This document shows positions 7,244 to 15,900 of a DNA stretch of 31,243 bases, in pieces. The DNA is taken from positions 1 through 31,243 of the forward strand of contig NZ_CAJURR010000026.1 in assembly GCF_910589175.1 (NCBI RefSeq). The letters run 5' to 3'. The notes below the pieces were generated by a model, which did not search any database, had not been told where the DNA came from, and worked only from the letters and a program-made list of their open reading frames with translations. Position 1 is the first letter of the stretch. Each line of letters opens with the position of its first letter. The DNA comes from an uncultured Lactobacillus sp. (GTDB lineage: Bacteria; Bacillota; Bacilli; Lactobacillales; Lactobacillaceae). The position numbers and the translations under genes were made by a program.

Positions 7244-8122
7244 CTAAACTGGCGTCTGTTCTTTGAATCTTCCATATACCTTCGAAACTTCGCTTAAACT
7301 CATGAAGGCATACGGATCATTATTTAAGACAATATTATAAATGTCATACATATCATATTTATCAATTACCATTAATAAAACTGTCTTTTCAGTATGACTA
7401 TATGCACCCTCTGCATCATGCAAAATCGTAATCCCACGATGCATCTTAGCCTGAATTCCATCAATAATATGTTTAGGATGTTCTGTTACGATTAAAACTT
7501 GCATCTTTTGATGTTGATTATAGACAGCATCTATTACCTTACCATTGACAAAGATGTTCAAAGCCGTATATAGAGCTCGAGTCCATCCAAATACAAAACC
7601 TGCACATATTACGATAATTAGGTTAAAAAAGATATTTATTTGACCAAAACTTTTACCAGTTTTCTTTCGTAAGATAATTCCTAAGACGTCTAATCCACCG
7701 GTAGAGATACCAGATTTTAAAGCGATCCCAGTACCAACACCATTAATTACCCCACCAAAAATTGCACAAATAATTGGGTCATAGCTCATCTTAATTGGAG
7801 CAATAATTTTCATCATGATAGATGCCAATAAAACTGCAATTAAAGTAAAAATCGTAAAGCGATGGCCAATTTTAAACCATCCTAAGATAAATAATGGGAT
7901 ATTTAGTACAAAATACATTACTGATGTTGCTAATGTAAATGGTAAATATCGTTCTGATACAGACTGTAAAATTTGGGCAAAACCAGTAATTCCAGAAGCA
8001 TAAATTTTACCAGGTTGCCAGAAAAAGTTTAAGGCGATAGCAACGGCTAAAGCATAAAACAAAGCTGCTGATAACTTTGAAATTAAAATATGACGTCGCG
8101 AAAGCCTTTCTAATGTACTCAT
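7244..8122 (-). CDS. YitT family membrane protein
   Basis: A polytopic membrane protein of the YitT family (DUF161) with the C-terminal cytoplasmic DUF2179 domain. The first 190 residues hold about five hydrophobic segments, including LFYALAVAIALNFFW, FTLATSVMYFVLNIPLFIL and IFFNLIIVICAGFVFGW, and the family motif KSGISTGGLDVLGIIL. Residues about 210-292 (HPKHIIDGIQAKMHRGITIL and after) match DUF2179. 292 residues is typical. The transported substrate, if any, is unknown. The ATG at 8122 has GAGGAAAATT upstream. A promoter candidate lies at 8157-8185, between this gene and msrA, and the terminator at 7186-7234 closes it. Confidence 0.9.
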   Translation of the reverse strand: MSTLERLSRRHILISKLSAALFYALAVAIALNFFWQPGKIYASGITGFAQILQSVSERYLPFTLATSVMYFVLNIPLFILGWFKIGHRFTIFTLIAVLLASIMMKIIAPIKMSYDPIICAIFGGVINGVGTGIALKSGISTGGLDVLGIILRKKTGKSFGQINIFFNLIIVICAGFVFGWTRALYTALNIFVNGKVIDAVYNQHQKMQVLIVTEHPKHIIDGIQAKMHRGITILHDAEGAYSHTEKTVLLMVIDKYDMYDIYNIVLNNDPYAFMSLSEVSKVYGRFKEQTPV

Positions 8123-8156
8123 AATTTTCCTCTTTTACTATGTTCATAACGTATCT

Positions 8157-8185
8157 AGTGTAAAGATATTTATAGTTAAAAACAA
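8157..8185 (-). promoter_or_regulatory. Candidate promoter of the YitT-family gene
   Basis: TTGTTT (8180-8185) and TACACT (8157-8162) on the minus strand are separated by 17 bases, directly after the msrA stop and 34 bases before the start of the next gene. Confidence 0.5.
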
Positions 8186-8187
8186 GT

Positions 8188-8745
8188 CTATTTTTTCCAA
8201 TGCTCTTTGATAAATTGTTCTCTCCCTCCGGCCTCTTCGAGAGCATACCGAGCTGGATCTTTTTTATAGAAATCTTGATGGTAATCTTCAGCCAAATAAA
8301 AAGGCTTTGCTGGTTCAATATGGGTTACAATTGGATCTGAAAACTTATTTGAATCGGCTAAAGATTTACGTGATTGTTCAGCAATTTCTTTTTGTTCTGG
8401 TGAATTATAGTAAATCACTGGTTTATATTGACTACCGCGATCTTGAAACTGTCCCATAGCATCAGTTGGATCTGTTACTTGCCAATAAATATTAACTAAA
8501 TCCTTATAAGATAGTTTATTTGGATCATAAGTAATGCGAACGGCCTCAGTATGCCCAGTTAGTCCAGTACAAACTTGCTCATAAGTAGGATTAGGTACTA
8601 CTCCGCCGGTATAGCCTGATTCTACCTTTATGACACCGGGATAGGTATCAAAAGGAGCAACCATGCACCAGAAACAACCGCCAGCAAAGATAGCTGTGTC
8701 ATAGTGGGATTTTTCATTGTTATCAAGGGATTTAACGTCTTTCAT
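8188..8745 (-). CDS. msrA: Peptide methionine (S)-S-oxide reductase MsrA
   Basis: MsrA reduces the S-epimer of methionine sulfoxide in proteins with thioredoxin as electron donor. The GGCFWCM active-site motif lies at residues 22-28, with Cys24 catalytic and Cys27 a possible resolving Cys. GYTGG and TGHTEAVRI follow, and YHQDFYKK is near the C-terminus; all are diagnostic. The frame is open up to 8793 (a GTG), but the ATG at 8745 gives 185 residues, the normal length, with the weak site AGAAAGAAG upstream; the longer start would add 16 unusual residues. msrB lies 1.5 kb away, separated by a small ORF and an SGNH hydrolase. Confidence 0.95.
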   Translation of the reverse strand: MKDVKSLDNNEKSHYDTAIFAGGCFWCMVAPFDTYPGVIKVESGYTGGVVPNPTYEQVCTGLTGHTEAVRITYDPNKLSYKDLVNIYWQVTDPTDAMGQFQDRGSQYKPVIYYNSPEQKEIAEQSRKSLADSNKFSDPIVTHIEPAKPFYLAEDYHQDFYKKDPARYALEEAGGREQFIKEHWKK

Positions 8746-8963
8746 TTTATTAGCACTTCTTTCTAAATTCGAATAATTATGGATTATTTTCACTATATTT
8801 CCACTATTTTTATTTTCTTTAGTTGCTTACCGGATAATGGCTTATAGTAAATCACACAACTTATTTTAGTTTTTTCATCATTTCTTTCTATTAATACAGT
8901 AATAAATATCTACACAAGGATATATCTATTAAAGTGAGGGAATTATCTACTAGTTTAATTGGA

Positions 8964-9155
8964 CTAATTATTAATATCCAACTTTGTTTTTCTTTCGACT
9001 ATATAAGTCTCTATATTTTTTAAATCCTCTTCAGTAGCCAAATTTAAAATGAAACTTTTAGTAGCAGAACGTTTATTGATGTATTGTACTCGTTCTTTAT
9101 TATTTTCATCCCATTTTTTATTAGCTTTTTTTCTAGCTTCTGTTACTTTAACCAT
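8964..9155 (-). CDS. Small hypothetical protein, possible ribbon-helix-helix type
   Basis: 63-residue basic protein beginning MVKVTEARKKANKKWDENNK, with a central segment RSATKSFILNLATEEDLKNI and a Lys-rich end. The pattern, basic N-terminal helix then a short strand-like SFILNLA and a helix, resembles small Arc-like or phage/plasmid-type proteins common in Firmicutes; this is a resemblance by eye only. A weak Shine-Dalgarno (AGAAAGATGA) precedes the ATG. No toxin, integrase or other partner is near, and the gene stands alone in a gene-poor stretch between msrA and the SGNH hydrolase. The function is unknown. Its reality rests on the protein-like composition and ribosome binding site. Confidence 0.6.
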   Translation of the reverse strand: MVKVTEARKKANKKWDENNKERVQYINKRSATKSFILNLATEEDLKNIETYIVERKTKLDINN

Positions 9156-9422
9156 TAAATATCATCTTTCTAATTAAATATAAAATAAATCTAAGTGATA
9201 TTGTATATTGCTATGATAACAGATTTATAGTTTCTTTCTTAGTCATAATAGTTAGTTTTATAGCTTATCAAGTCTGTTAAGTGCATCGATTATAGCCTGC
9301 GTTTATATTAAATCAATTTTCAAATATTATTTCTTTTAACTCTTAGTTCAATTATCGACGTAATAGTTTACATAATTATATTAACGTAATAAATATATTT
9401 TTACTTTATCCTGCAAAATAAT
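9156..9422. other. Gene-free AT-rich stretch
   Basis: Between the small ORF start and the terminator of the SGNH hydrolase I see no protein-like frame, tRNA or strong hairpin. ACGTAATA occurs twice (about 9357 and 9384), 27 bases apart, with no clear purpose. Part of the right-hand end of this stretch may contain the promoter of the small ORF, but no good -35/-10 pair was found. Confidence 0.5.
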
Positions 9423-9470
9423 AAAAAGAAAATCCAGCTCTTGATTATATAAAATCAAAAGATGGATTTT
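9423..9470 (-). terminator. Terminator after the SGNH hydrolase gene
   Basis: On the minus strand AAAATCCATCTTTTGAT pairs with ATCAAGAGCTGGATTTT (17-base arms, two mismatches) and is followed by CTTTTTATT, just past the stop codon at 9479. Confidence 0.85.
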
Positions 9471-9478
9471 AAACAAAA

Positions 9479-10240
9479 CTAATTTTTATAAATATCATTG
9501 AGAGCTTTTTCAAATTCAGGAAGCCAGCTTATCTTATATCCGGCCCGAGTTGGATGAATATCATCAACCATATATAGTTGACGCTCTTTTTCACTATAAT
9601 TAAAGTTCTTATCATCCCACATATTAAGAAACTTAAACTTCCATTTCTTTTGTAATTCTTTTGTTGCTTCTACTAATTTACCATATTTTTCAGAATCAAA
9701 AGATGGATTAGAATAAATCAAAACAGGACAATTCCAAGTCTTTTTAACATACTCTAAAATAAATTCAGTTGCCCCAATACTAGTCGTAATATCATACTTG
9801 TCATTTTCACTAATTTTGCCTAAAGGAATATCAGCTTTAGCATCATTAGTTGAAAGCTGTAAAACAAACGCACTTATATTTTCTAAAATTGGAAGTTTCT
9901 CTAAGCGCGCTACATAAGAATCATCACCATTTTCTGCTAAGGTTGTTCCGGAAACAGCCTCTTTAAATGGGTAAATCCCATCTTTTTTTCTTAAATAATC
10001 TACGAATGATTCACTTAAGGCACCTGCACCATAAGTAACCGAACTTCCTAAAAAGGCAATTTGTTTATCTTCGAGCTTACTATTGGCAGACTGCGTTGCA
10101 CTTACACTGTACTCAACCCGATTACCAGAGGCTTTAACTATCTTTGTCAAAAAGTCTTCATGTTGACCAGCAAACTCTAATAATTCAGGAATATTTTCTT
10201 CTGGAACCTTCAAATTATCAAAAACTTGTATTAAATTCAT
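9479..10240 (-). CDS. SGNH/GDSL-type hydrolase
   Basis: Predicted esterase/acylhydrolase of the SGNH fold. Block I is LGSSVTYG (64-71) with nucleophile Ser67, block III is LSTND (Asn132), and block V is DDIHPTRAGY with Asp226 and His229 completing the triad. No signal peptide is seen, so it is probably cytoplasmic. The first 50 residues form an extra N-terminal helical and linker region before the catalytic domain. The ATG at 10240 is chosen (253 residues): GAGGAATAGG lies just upstream and overlaps the end of msrB, whose stop is only four bases away. A TTG at 10255 would start inside that ribosome binding site. It is the second gene of the msrB unit. The substrate is unknown. Confidence 0.88.
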   Translation of the reverse strand: MNLIQVFDNLKVPEENIPELLEFAGQHEDFLTKIVKASGNRVEYSVSATQSANSKLEDKQIAFLGSSVTYGAGALSESFVDYLRKKDGIYPFKEAVSGTTLAENGDDSYVARLEKLPILENISAFVLQLSTNDAKADIPLGKISENDKYDITTSIGATEFILEYVKKTWNCPVLIYSNPSFDSEKYGKLVEATKELQKKWKFKFLNMWDDKNFNYSEKERQLYMVDDIHPTRAGYKISWLPEFEKALNDIYKN

Positions 10241-10244
10241 GATC

Positions 10245-10673
10245 CTATTCCTCAAATATTTTTTTATATTGATTATAGCCTTCCTCTTCTAGCTTATCAT
10301 ATGGAATGAATTTTAAGGAAGCAGAATTAATACAATATCTTAATCCTCCCTGATCAACTGGTCCATCAGTAAAAACATGACCTAAGTGGGAATCGGCAAT
10401 GGGGCTTTTCACTTCTGTTCGCTCCATTCCATGGGATTGATCCCGTTTATAACTTAATTTTTTTATTGGCTTAGTAAAACTCGGCCAACCACAGCCTGCA
10501 TCATATTTATCTTGACTTGAAAAAAGTGGTTCACCAGAAACTACATCGACATAAATTCCTTTTTGATTAAAATCGTTATATTTTCCACTAAAAGGCATTT
10601 CAGTTGCTGCATGTTGTGTAACTTCATATTGCTCAGAATTTAATTTTTTAAGAGCTTCTTTTTTATCAAACAT
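10245..10673 (-). CDS. msrB: Peptide methionine (R)-S-oxide reductase MsrB
   Basis: MsrB reduces the R-epimer of methionine sulfoxide. Seen: GCGWPSF (60-66), the SHLGHVF motif (95-101) and the active-site RYCINSASL with Cys114. The two CxxC pairs that bind structural zinc in some MsrB proteins are absent, so this is a zinc-free form; Cys61 is well placed as resolving Cys. The ATG at 10673 (142 residues) has AGAAGGTG upstream and is preferred over the in-frame start at 10703, which would add ten hydrophobic residues with no ribosome binding site. The SGNH hydrolase follows directly. The gene is divergent from the aminotransferase at 10778. Confidence 0.95.
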   Translation of the reverse strand: MFDKKEALKKLNSEQYEVTQHAATEMPFSGKYNDFNQKGIYVDVVSGEPLFSSQDKYDAGCGWPSFTKPIKKLSYKRDQSHGMERTEVKSPIADSHLGHVFTDGPVDQGGLRYCINSASLKFIPYDKLEEEGYNQYKKIFEE

Positions 10674-10720
10674 TTTTTCACCTTCTAAAATTAAAGATAT
10701 CAAATTTTAACATAAAAATG

Positions 10721-10749
10721 TTGTCTCATGATTTTTGTTTCTATACAAT
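10721..10749 (+). promoter_or_regulatory. Promoter of the aminotransferase gene
   Basis: TTGTCT (10721-10726) and TACAAT (10744-10749) are spaced by 17 bases, 28 bases before the ATG. A second -10-like TATAAT at 10754-10759 has no matching -35. Confidence 0.75.
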
Positions 10750-10777
10750 AATCTATAATATTAGAGGGGGATTTTTT

Positions 10778-11962
10778 ATGCCAAAATTAGCAAATGATTT
10801 ATCACTTACAAAAAATACACGATTAAATTCTTTAGGACCTTCAAAAATTAGAGCTTTTGATGAAAAAGCTTCTCAAATCCCAGGAATTATTAAATTAACG
10901 ATTGGAGAACCGGATTTAAATACACCAGATCATGTTAAAGATGCAGCTATTGCCGATATTAAAGCAAACGACTCGCATTATGCACCACAAGCAGGTAAGC
11001 CTGAGTTATTAGAGGCTATCAGCAACTATCTCGATCGCAGCCTTGATGTTAAATACGATCCAAAAACTGAAATTTGTGTTACAGTTGGAGCCACTGGAGC
11101 TTTAAATGATGTATTCATGTCAATTTTAAATCCAGGTGATAAGATTTTAGTTCCTACGCCAGTATGGGCACTCTACTTTCAACTAATTAAATTAACCGGA
11201 GCTATCCCAGTTCAAATTGATACTTCAAAAGATGATTTTATCCTGACTCCTGAACATCTTGAAACAGTACTACAAAATGAAGGAAAAGGCGCTAAAGCAA
11301 TCATTTTAACTGATCCATCTAATCCAACAGGTCGTGTTTATCCAGCAGCCACTTTAAAGGCACTTGCAGAGGTTATTACCAAGTACCATCTCTTCTCGGT
11401 TACAGACGAAATATATGGTGAATTGGTTTACGATAATAATGTTCATCATTCTTTATCTCAATATATTCCTGAGCGCAATATTCTAATTTCAGGACTTTCA
11501 AAAGCATACGCAATGACTGGGTGGCGTTTAGGATATATTGCAGCTCCTGCAGATATTATGAAAACCATTCAAAAAGTAAATGCTTTTCTTGTTACCTCCG
11601 TAACCGATAATGTTCAGGCTGCTGCAATTGAAGCACTAAATAATGGACAAGCAGATCCTCTTGAAGCACGCAAAATTTACGAAGACAGATTGGAATTTAT
11701 GAAAACTGGTCTAGAAAAATTAGGCTTTGAAATGTCTACTCCACAAGGAGCTTTCTACATTTTTGCTAAAATTCCTGATACTTTTGGTACCGACGACGAA
11801 GCCTTCGCTAATGAATTAGCCACTAAAGCAAAAGTTGGTGTGACTCCAGGTCGCTATTTCGGTAAGGGCGGCCAAGGATATGTTAGAATGTCTTACGCTT
11901 CTTCGACCGAACAATTACAAGAAGCCTTAAAACGAATTGCAAAATTTGTTGAAAATATCTAA
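10778..11962 (+). CDS. Pyridoxal-phosphate aminotransferase, class I (aspartate/aromatic type)
   Basis: Fold-type I aminotransferase, 394 residues. The PLP lysine is Lys242 in SGLSKAYAMTGWRLGY. SNPTGRVY (181-188) and TDEIYGELVY (209-218) give the cofactor-binding Asn, Asp and Tyr. GYVRMSYA near the end supplies the substrate-carboxylate Arg. By its overall pattern it belongs to the group annotated as aspartate or aromatic aminotransferase (AspC/PatA/AraT); the exact amino donor cannot be decided by eye. The ATG at 10778 has AGAGGGGG upstream; an in-frame start at 10718 would lie before the promoter -10 box and is rejected. The gene is monocistronic, with its own promoter and terminator. Confidence 0.9.
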   Translation: MPKLANDLSLTKNTRLNSLGPSKIRAFDEKASQIPGIIKLTIGEPDLNTPDHVKDAAIADIKANDSHYAPQAGKPELLEAISNYLDRSLDVKYDPKTEICVTVGATGALNDVFMSILNPGDKILVPTPVWALYFQLIKLTGAIPVQIDTSKDDFILTPEHLETVLQNEGKGAKAIILTDPSNPTGRVYPAATLKALAEVITKYHLFSVTDEIYGELVYDNNVHHSLSQYIPERNILISGLSKAYAMTGWRLGYIAAPADIMKTIQKVNAFLVTSVTDNVQAAAIEALNNGQADPLEARKIYEDRLEFMKTGLEKLGFEMSTPQGAFYIFAKIPDTFGTDDEAFANELATKAKVGVTPGRYFGKGGQGYVRMSYASSTEQLQEALKRIAKFVENI

Positions 11963-11969
11963 ATAAATA

Positions 11970-12016
11970 AAAAAATTGCATTACCTACTTTAAAAGTTAG
12001 GTAATGCAATTTTTTA
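11970..12016. terminator. Bidirectional terminator between the aminotransferase and aspS
   Basis: AAAAAATTGCATTACCTA pairs with TAGGTAATGCAATTTTTT. T-runs occur on both strands, serving the convergent genes that end at 11962 and 12039. Confidence 0.92.
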
Positions 12017-12038
12017 TTACTCAAATTTTTAACTAAGA

Positions 12039-13892
12039 TTATTCATCCCAAGTTGAGTTCTTATCGGCATCTTCTTGAGCTTCTTTTTCAAGACGTTGTT
12101 CAGTTTCTTTAACACTATCTTCATATTGCTTTTCAACTTCAATACCAATGTCAGCTAATTGTTGATCAGCAACTGGAGCTGGTGCATGCATCATTGGCTC
12201 AGAAGCAGAAGCATTCTTTGGAAAGGCGGTAACGTCACGAATATTATCCTTACCTGCTAACATCATTGCTAAACGGTCAAGACCAATAGCCAAGCCAGCG
12301 TGTGGTGGGAATCCCATATCCAAAGCATCCAATAAGTAACCAAATTGTTCATAAGCACGTTTCTTAGTGAAACCTAAAGCCTTTAACATCTTTTCTTGGA
12401 TTGAACGCTTGTGAATACGGATTGATCCCCCACCCATTTCGTCTCCGTTCATGACAATATCATATGAACGAGCATGAGCTTTATGAGGATCAGTATCTAG
12501 CAACTTAATACCTTCATCATCTGGCATAGTGAATGGGTGGTGAGCAGCGATCCAGCGACCTAAACCTTCATCATATTCGAATAATGGCCAATCAACTACC
12601 CATACAAAGTCAAAGACACCTTCTGGAATAATACCAGTTTCATGAGCAAATTCACGACGTAAGTGATCAAGTGAATCAGTAACAACCTTCCACTTGTCAG
12701 CAACAATAACGATTAATTCGCCGCCTTCAAGATCAAATTCTTTCTTCAAAGCTTCCTTGTTTTCATCGGTTAAGAAACGAGCAATAGGTCCTGAAAATTC
12801 ACCGTCTTCATATTTAACCCAAGCTAAGCCTTTAGCATTGTAGCGCTTGATGTAGTCTTGTTTTTCTTCAATCTTCTTACGTGAATATTCTTTAGCACCA
12901 TTCTTAACAGCAATACCTTTAACTACACCGCCATTAGCAATTGCACCAGAGAACACCTTAAAGTCACTATCTTTAAAGATTGGGCTTAAGTCATGAAGGT
13001 ACATTTCGTAACGAGTATCAGGCTTGTCAGAACCATACTTGTTCATTGCTTCATCCCAAGTAATACGCTTGATTGGAGTCTTTAAATCGATGTTCATAAC
13101 ATCTTTCATAATCTTCTTTAAAAGACCTTCAGTGTAATCTTGAACACCTTGTTCATCTAAGAAAGAAGTTTCCATATCGATTTGAGTAAATTCTGGTTGA
13201 CGGTCACCACGTAAGTCTTCGTCACGGAAACAACGAGCTAATTGATAGTATTTATCAAAGCCAGCACCCATTAATAATTGTTTAAACAATTGTGGTGATT
13301 GTGGAAGTGCGTAAAAACTACCAGGATAAATTCTTGAAGGAACTAAGTAGTCACGCGCACCTTCAGGAGATGACTTACCTAAAATTGGAGTTTCAATGTC
13401 AATAAAGCCATTTTCGTCAAAGTATTCGTGAACTGCACGCAAAATCTTTGCACGTAACATAATTGCTTTTTGAAGAGTTGGACGACGTAAATCAAGGTAG
13501 CGGTACTTCAAACGAGTTTGTTCTGCCGCATTAATATCATCCTTAATTTCAAATGGTGGCACTTTTGATTTATTTAATACGTCAATTTCAGTAGCATCTA
13601 CTTCAACTTCACCAGTCTTCATTTCTGGGTTTACACTTGAACGCTTAACTACTTTTCCCTTTACTTCAATTACATCTTCATTATTCAATGAATCAGCAAT
13701 TCCCATTAACTTTTCACCGGAATCTTTGTTAACAACAACTTGTACGATTCCTTCACGGTCACGAAGGTCAATGAAAACTAAGTTTCCTAAATTACGAACA
13801 CGTTGAACCCAACCATAAAGGGTTACTTCTTGTCCTTCGTATTTGCTAGTAATATTACCAGCATAATCAGTTCTTTTATCCATATGTTCCAT
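12039..13892 (-). CDS. aspS: Aspartyl-tRNA synthetase
   Basis: Class II synthetase charging tRNA-Asp. An N-terminal OB-fold anticodon domain (about 1-110) is followed by the catalytic core with motif 2 [16 protein letters not shown], a bacterial-type GAD insertion (about 290-420), and motif 3 [13 protein letters not shown]. 617 residues is a little long because of an acidic C-terminal tail ([19 protein letters not shown]). The ATG at 13892 is supported by GGAGG inside the last codons of hisS; the hisS stop lies one base before the start, so the two are coupled. Expression depends on the T-box at 15205-15400. Confidence 0.97.
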   Translation of the reverse strand: MEHMDKRTDYAGNITSKYEGQEVTLYGWVQRVRNLGNLVFIDLRDREGIVQVVVNKDSGEKLMGIADSLNNEDVIEVKGKVVKRSSVNPEMKTGEVEVDATEIDVLNKSKVPPFEIKDDINAAEQTRLKYRYLDLRRPTLQKAIMLRAKILRAVHEYFDENGFIDIETPILGKSSPEGARDYLVPSRIYPGSFYALPQSPQLFKQLLMGAGFDKYYQLARCFRDEDLRGDRQPEFTQIDMETSFLDEQGVQDYTEGLLKKIMKDVMNIDLKTPIKRITWDEAMNKYGSDKPDTRYEMYLHDLSPIFKDSDFKVFSGAIANGGVVKGIAVKNGAKEYSRKKIEEKQDYIKRYNAKGLAWVKYEDGEFSGPIARFLTDENKEALKKEFDLEGGELIVIVADKWKVVTDSLDHLRREFAHETGIIPEGVFDFVWVVDWPLFEYDEGLGRWIAAHHPFTMPDDEGIKLLDTDPHKAHARSYDIVMNGDEMGGGSIRIHKRSIQEKMLKALGFTKKRAYEQFGYLLDALDMGFPPHAGLAIGLDRLAMMLAGKDNIRDVTAFPKNASASEPMMHAPAPVADQQLADIGIEVEKQYEDSVKETEQRLEKEAQEDADKNSTWDE

Positions 13893-13893
13893 G

Positions 13894-15180
13894 TTAATCC
13901 TCCAATTTATTTATAACATCTTGCATATTATTTATATCTTCTAAGCTAAGATCGATAGTTTTACCATCACTTAAACGCTTAATATTTAAAACGCCATTTT
14001 CTAATTCTTTAGCTCCCAAGGTAATTACAAATGTTGCATGAACACGATCAGCTTTTCTAAACTGTTGCTTAAGTTTCTTTTGGTCAACATCATATTGTGC
14101 ACTAAAACCTTGTTCACGTAAACTACGTGCAACTTCAACAGCTTTGAATTCAGTTCCTGCACCAATATTAGTAATAAAGAAATCTATTCCTTCTTCTTGG
14201 AAAAGGTCTGGATTTTGCTCTTTCAATACAAGCATTAATCTTTCTTCACCAATACCAAAACCAACTGCAGGTGTTTCTGGTCCATCAAACTCTTCAACTA
14301 AGTGGTTGTAGCGACCTCCACCTAAAATTGTCGTTGCTGATTCCCATAGATTCTTATCTTCAACCATGAACTCAAAAATAATTCCAGTGTAGTAATCAAG
14401 ACCACGAACTAAATCATCATCCATTACATAATTAATGCCTAATTGCTCTAACATATCAGTAATTGTTTTAAAGTTTTCCCGCGATTCATCATCTAAGTAG
14501 TCAACAATCTTAGGAGCATTAGGTAAAAACTTCTTATCTCGCTCATCTTTTGAATCCAAGATTCTTAATGGATTTTGACTTAAGCGACGTTGTGAATCTT
14601 CAGAAAGTTGATCTTTAACTGGTGTAAAGTAATTTACTAAAGCATCATGATATGCTTCACGAACTTGAGCATTACCTAAACTGTTAATGTGTAATTCATA
14701 ATTTTTAACACCTAATTCAGCGAGTAAATCATGTGCCATCATTAAAGTTTCTACATCTGCTAATGGACTATCAGAGCCAAAACTTTCAACACCAATCTGG
14801 TGGAATTCACGTTGACGACCAGCTTGTGGTCTTTCATATCTAAAAGTATTGTCAATATAGTAAACGCTAAATGGCTTTACAACATCTGGTCCATAAAGCT
14901 TATTTTCTACATAAGCACGAACTACACCAGCAGTTCCTTCAGGACGCAATGCAATGTGACGACCACCCTTATCGTTAAAGTCGTACATTTCTTTTGAAAC
15001 AACGTCTGAAGTTTCACCACTAGAACGTGAAAAAACTTCATAATTTTCAAAACTAGGTGTTCTTATCTCACGGTAATTAGCTCTTTTAAAAAAGTTCCTA
15101 GCGATAGATTCTACTTTTTCCCATGAACCAGATTCTCCTGGCAAAATATCGACTGTACCTTTTGGTCTTTGAACTTTCAT
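13894..15180 (-). CDS. hisS: Histidyl-tRNA synthetase
   Basis: Class II synthetase charging tRNA-His. Seen: the N-terminus [14 protein letters not shown], motif 2 [17 protein letters not shown], the histidine-binding motifs [10 protein letters not shown] and LGGGRYNHL, and a C-terminal anticodon-binding domain. 428 residues is normal. The ATG at 15180 follows AAAGGATGATTA. It is the first gene of a hisS-aspS operon controlled by the upstream T-box; the T-box terminator lies about 25 bases before the start. Confidence 0.97.
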   Translation of the reverse strand: MKVQRPKGTVDILPGESGSWEKVESIARNFFKRANYREIRTPSFENYEVFSRSSGETSDVVSKEMYDFNDKGGRHIALRPEGTAGVVRAYVENKLYGPDVVKPFSVYYIDNTFRYERPQAGRQREFHQIGVESFGSDSPLADVETLMMAHDLLAELGVKNYELHINSLGNAQVREAYHDALVNYFTPVKDQLSEDSQRRLSQNPLRILDSKDERDKKFLPNAPKIVDYLDDESRENFKTITDMLEQLGINYVMDDDLVRGLDYYTGIIFEFMVEDKNLWESATTILGGGRYNHLVEEFDGPETPAVGFGIGEERLMLVLKEQNPDLFQEEGIDFFITNIGAGTEFKAVEVARSLREQGFSAQYDVDQKKLKQQFRKADRVHATFVITLGAKELENGVLNIKRLSDGKTIDLSLEDINNMQDVINKLED

Positions 15181-15204
15181 TTAATCATCCTTTAATATAT
15201 TAAT

Positions 15205-15400
15205 AAAAAAGCGCCCTTGAACTGAGTCAAGGGCGCAATAAATTAGCACGGTACCACCTTTTGCTTGCTGCGATTAACGCTCGCGAAACGATCCATTATC
15301 TGCTAAAGGTGTCACAGATCGCAACCTATCCGCTATTCTCACCAAACAAGCGGTCTCTGAGATAGATCATGCTAATCTACATTCTTTGTCATCGATAATT
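15205..15400 (-). ncRNA. T-box riboswitch of the hisS-aspS operon, specifier region GACAC
   Basis: The minus strand has AAGGTGGTACCGTGC (about 15247-15261), the conserved T-box antiterminator sequence. Then comes a strong terminator, GCGCCCTTGA paired with TCAAGGGCGC (15211-15236), with a T-run at 15205-15210. The Stem I base is visible as ATTATC (15394-15399) pairing with GATAAT, and CAAAG pairing with CTTT. Just above it the bases GACAC (15309-15313) lie where GGCAC lies in the glycine leader at the left edge of the window, so in that register the specifier is GAC (Asp, 15311-15313). The overlapping codon CAC (His, 15309-15311) matches the first gene, hisS. The promoter is not certain: TTGACT at 15431-15436 with TATAAG at 15410-15415 has a short 15-base spacing. 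Confidence 0.93.
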
Positions 15401-15462
15401 CCTTTTTAGCTTATATTTTTCAGTCAATAAAGTCAACCTTTGTAAGCCTTTACTTAAATATT

Positions 15463-15900
15463 TTAAATGTCTAAGACAATTGTAAAGGGACCATCATTTT
15501 CTAAACTCACCTGCATGTCAGCCCCAAATTCACCTGTCTCAACATGTAAGCCTTTATCTTCTAATTCATGATTAAAGTCTTCCCATAATTGTTTTGATTT
15601 AGGTGGACGCATAGCATCTACAAAACTTGGTCGATTTCCTTTTTTAGTATTTGCTAGTAAGGTAAACTGACTAACGCTCAAGATTTCTCCATCAACATCT
15701 TTCAAAGATAAATTAGTTTTACCATTTTCATCTTCAAAAATACGCATTTTAGCAATTTTATCAGCTGCTTTTTTTACTTGTTCCAGTTCGTCGCCATCCC
15801 GTAAGCCCACTAATAAAAGAAAACCACGCTTAATTTTACCTACGACTTCGTTATCAATAGCAACCTGTGCCTTATTTACTCTTTGAATAACAACACGCAT
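15463..15900 (-). CDS. dtd: D-aminoacyl-tRNA deacylase
   Basis: Dtd hydrolyses D-amino acids (and glycine mischarged on tRNA-Ala) from tRNA, a proofreading step in trans. Seen: [18 protein letters not shown] at the N-terminus, the active-site motif [19 protein letters not shown] (about 78-97), and the C-terminal [11 protein letters not shown], which stands for the usual Gly-Pro motif. 145 residues is normal. The ATG overlaps the rel stop by one base (TAATG), so translation is coupled; AGAGG lies upstream inside rel. The rel-dtd pair is standard in Firmicutes. No clear terminator follows before the T-box region. Confidence 0.96.
   Translation of the reverse strand: MRVVIQRVNKAQVAIDNEVVGKIKRGFLLLVGLRDGDELEQVKKAADKIAKMRIFEDENGKTNLSLKDVDGEILSVSQFTLLANTKKGNRPSFVDAMRPPKSKQLWEDFNHELEDKGLHVETGEFGADMQVSLENDGPFTIVLDI

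Noticed and set aside
9340..9400. Possible repeat element with ACGTAATA twice
   Set aside because: Only two 8-base copies in AT-rich DNA; this can be expected by chance and is not enough for an array or origin.
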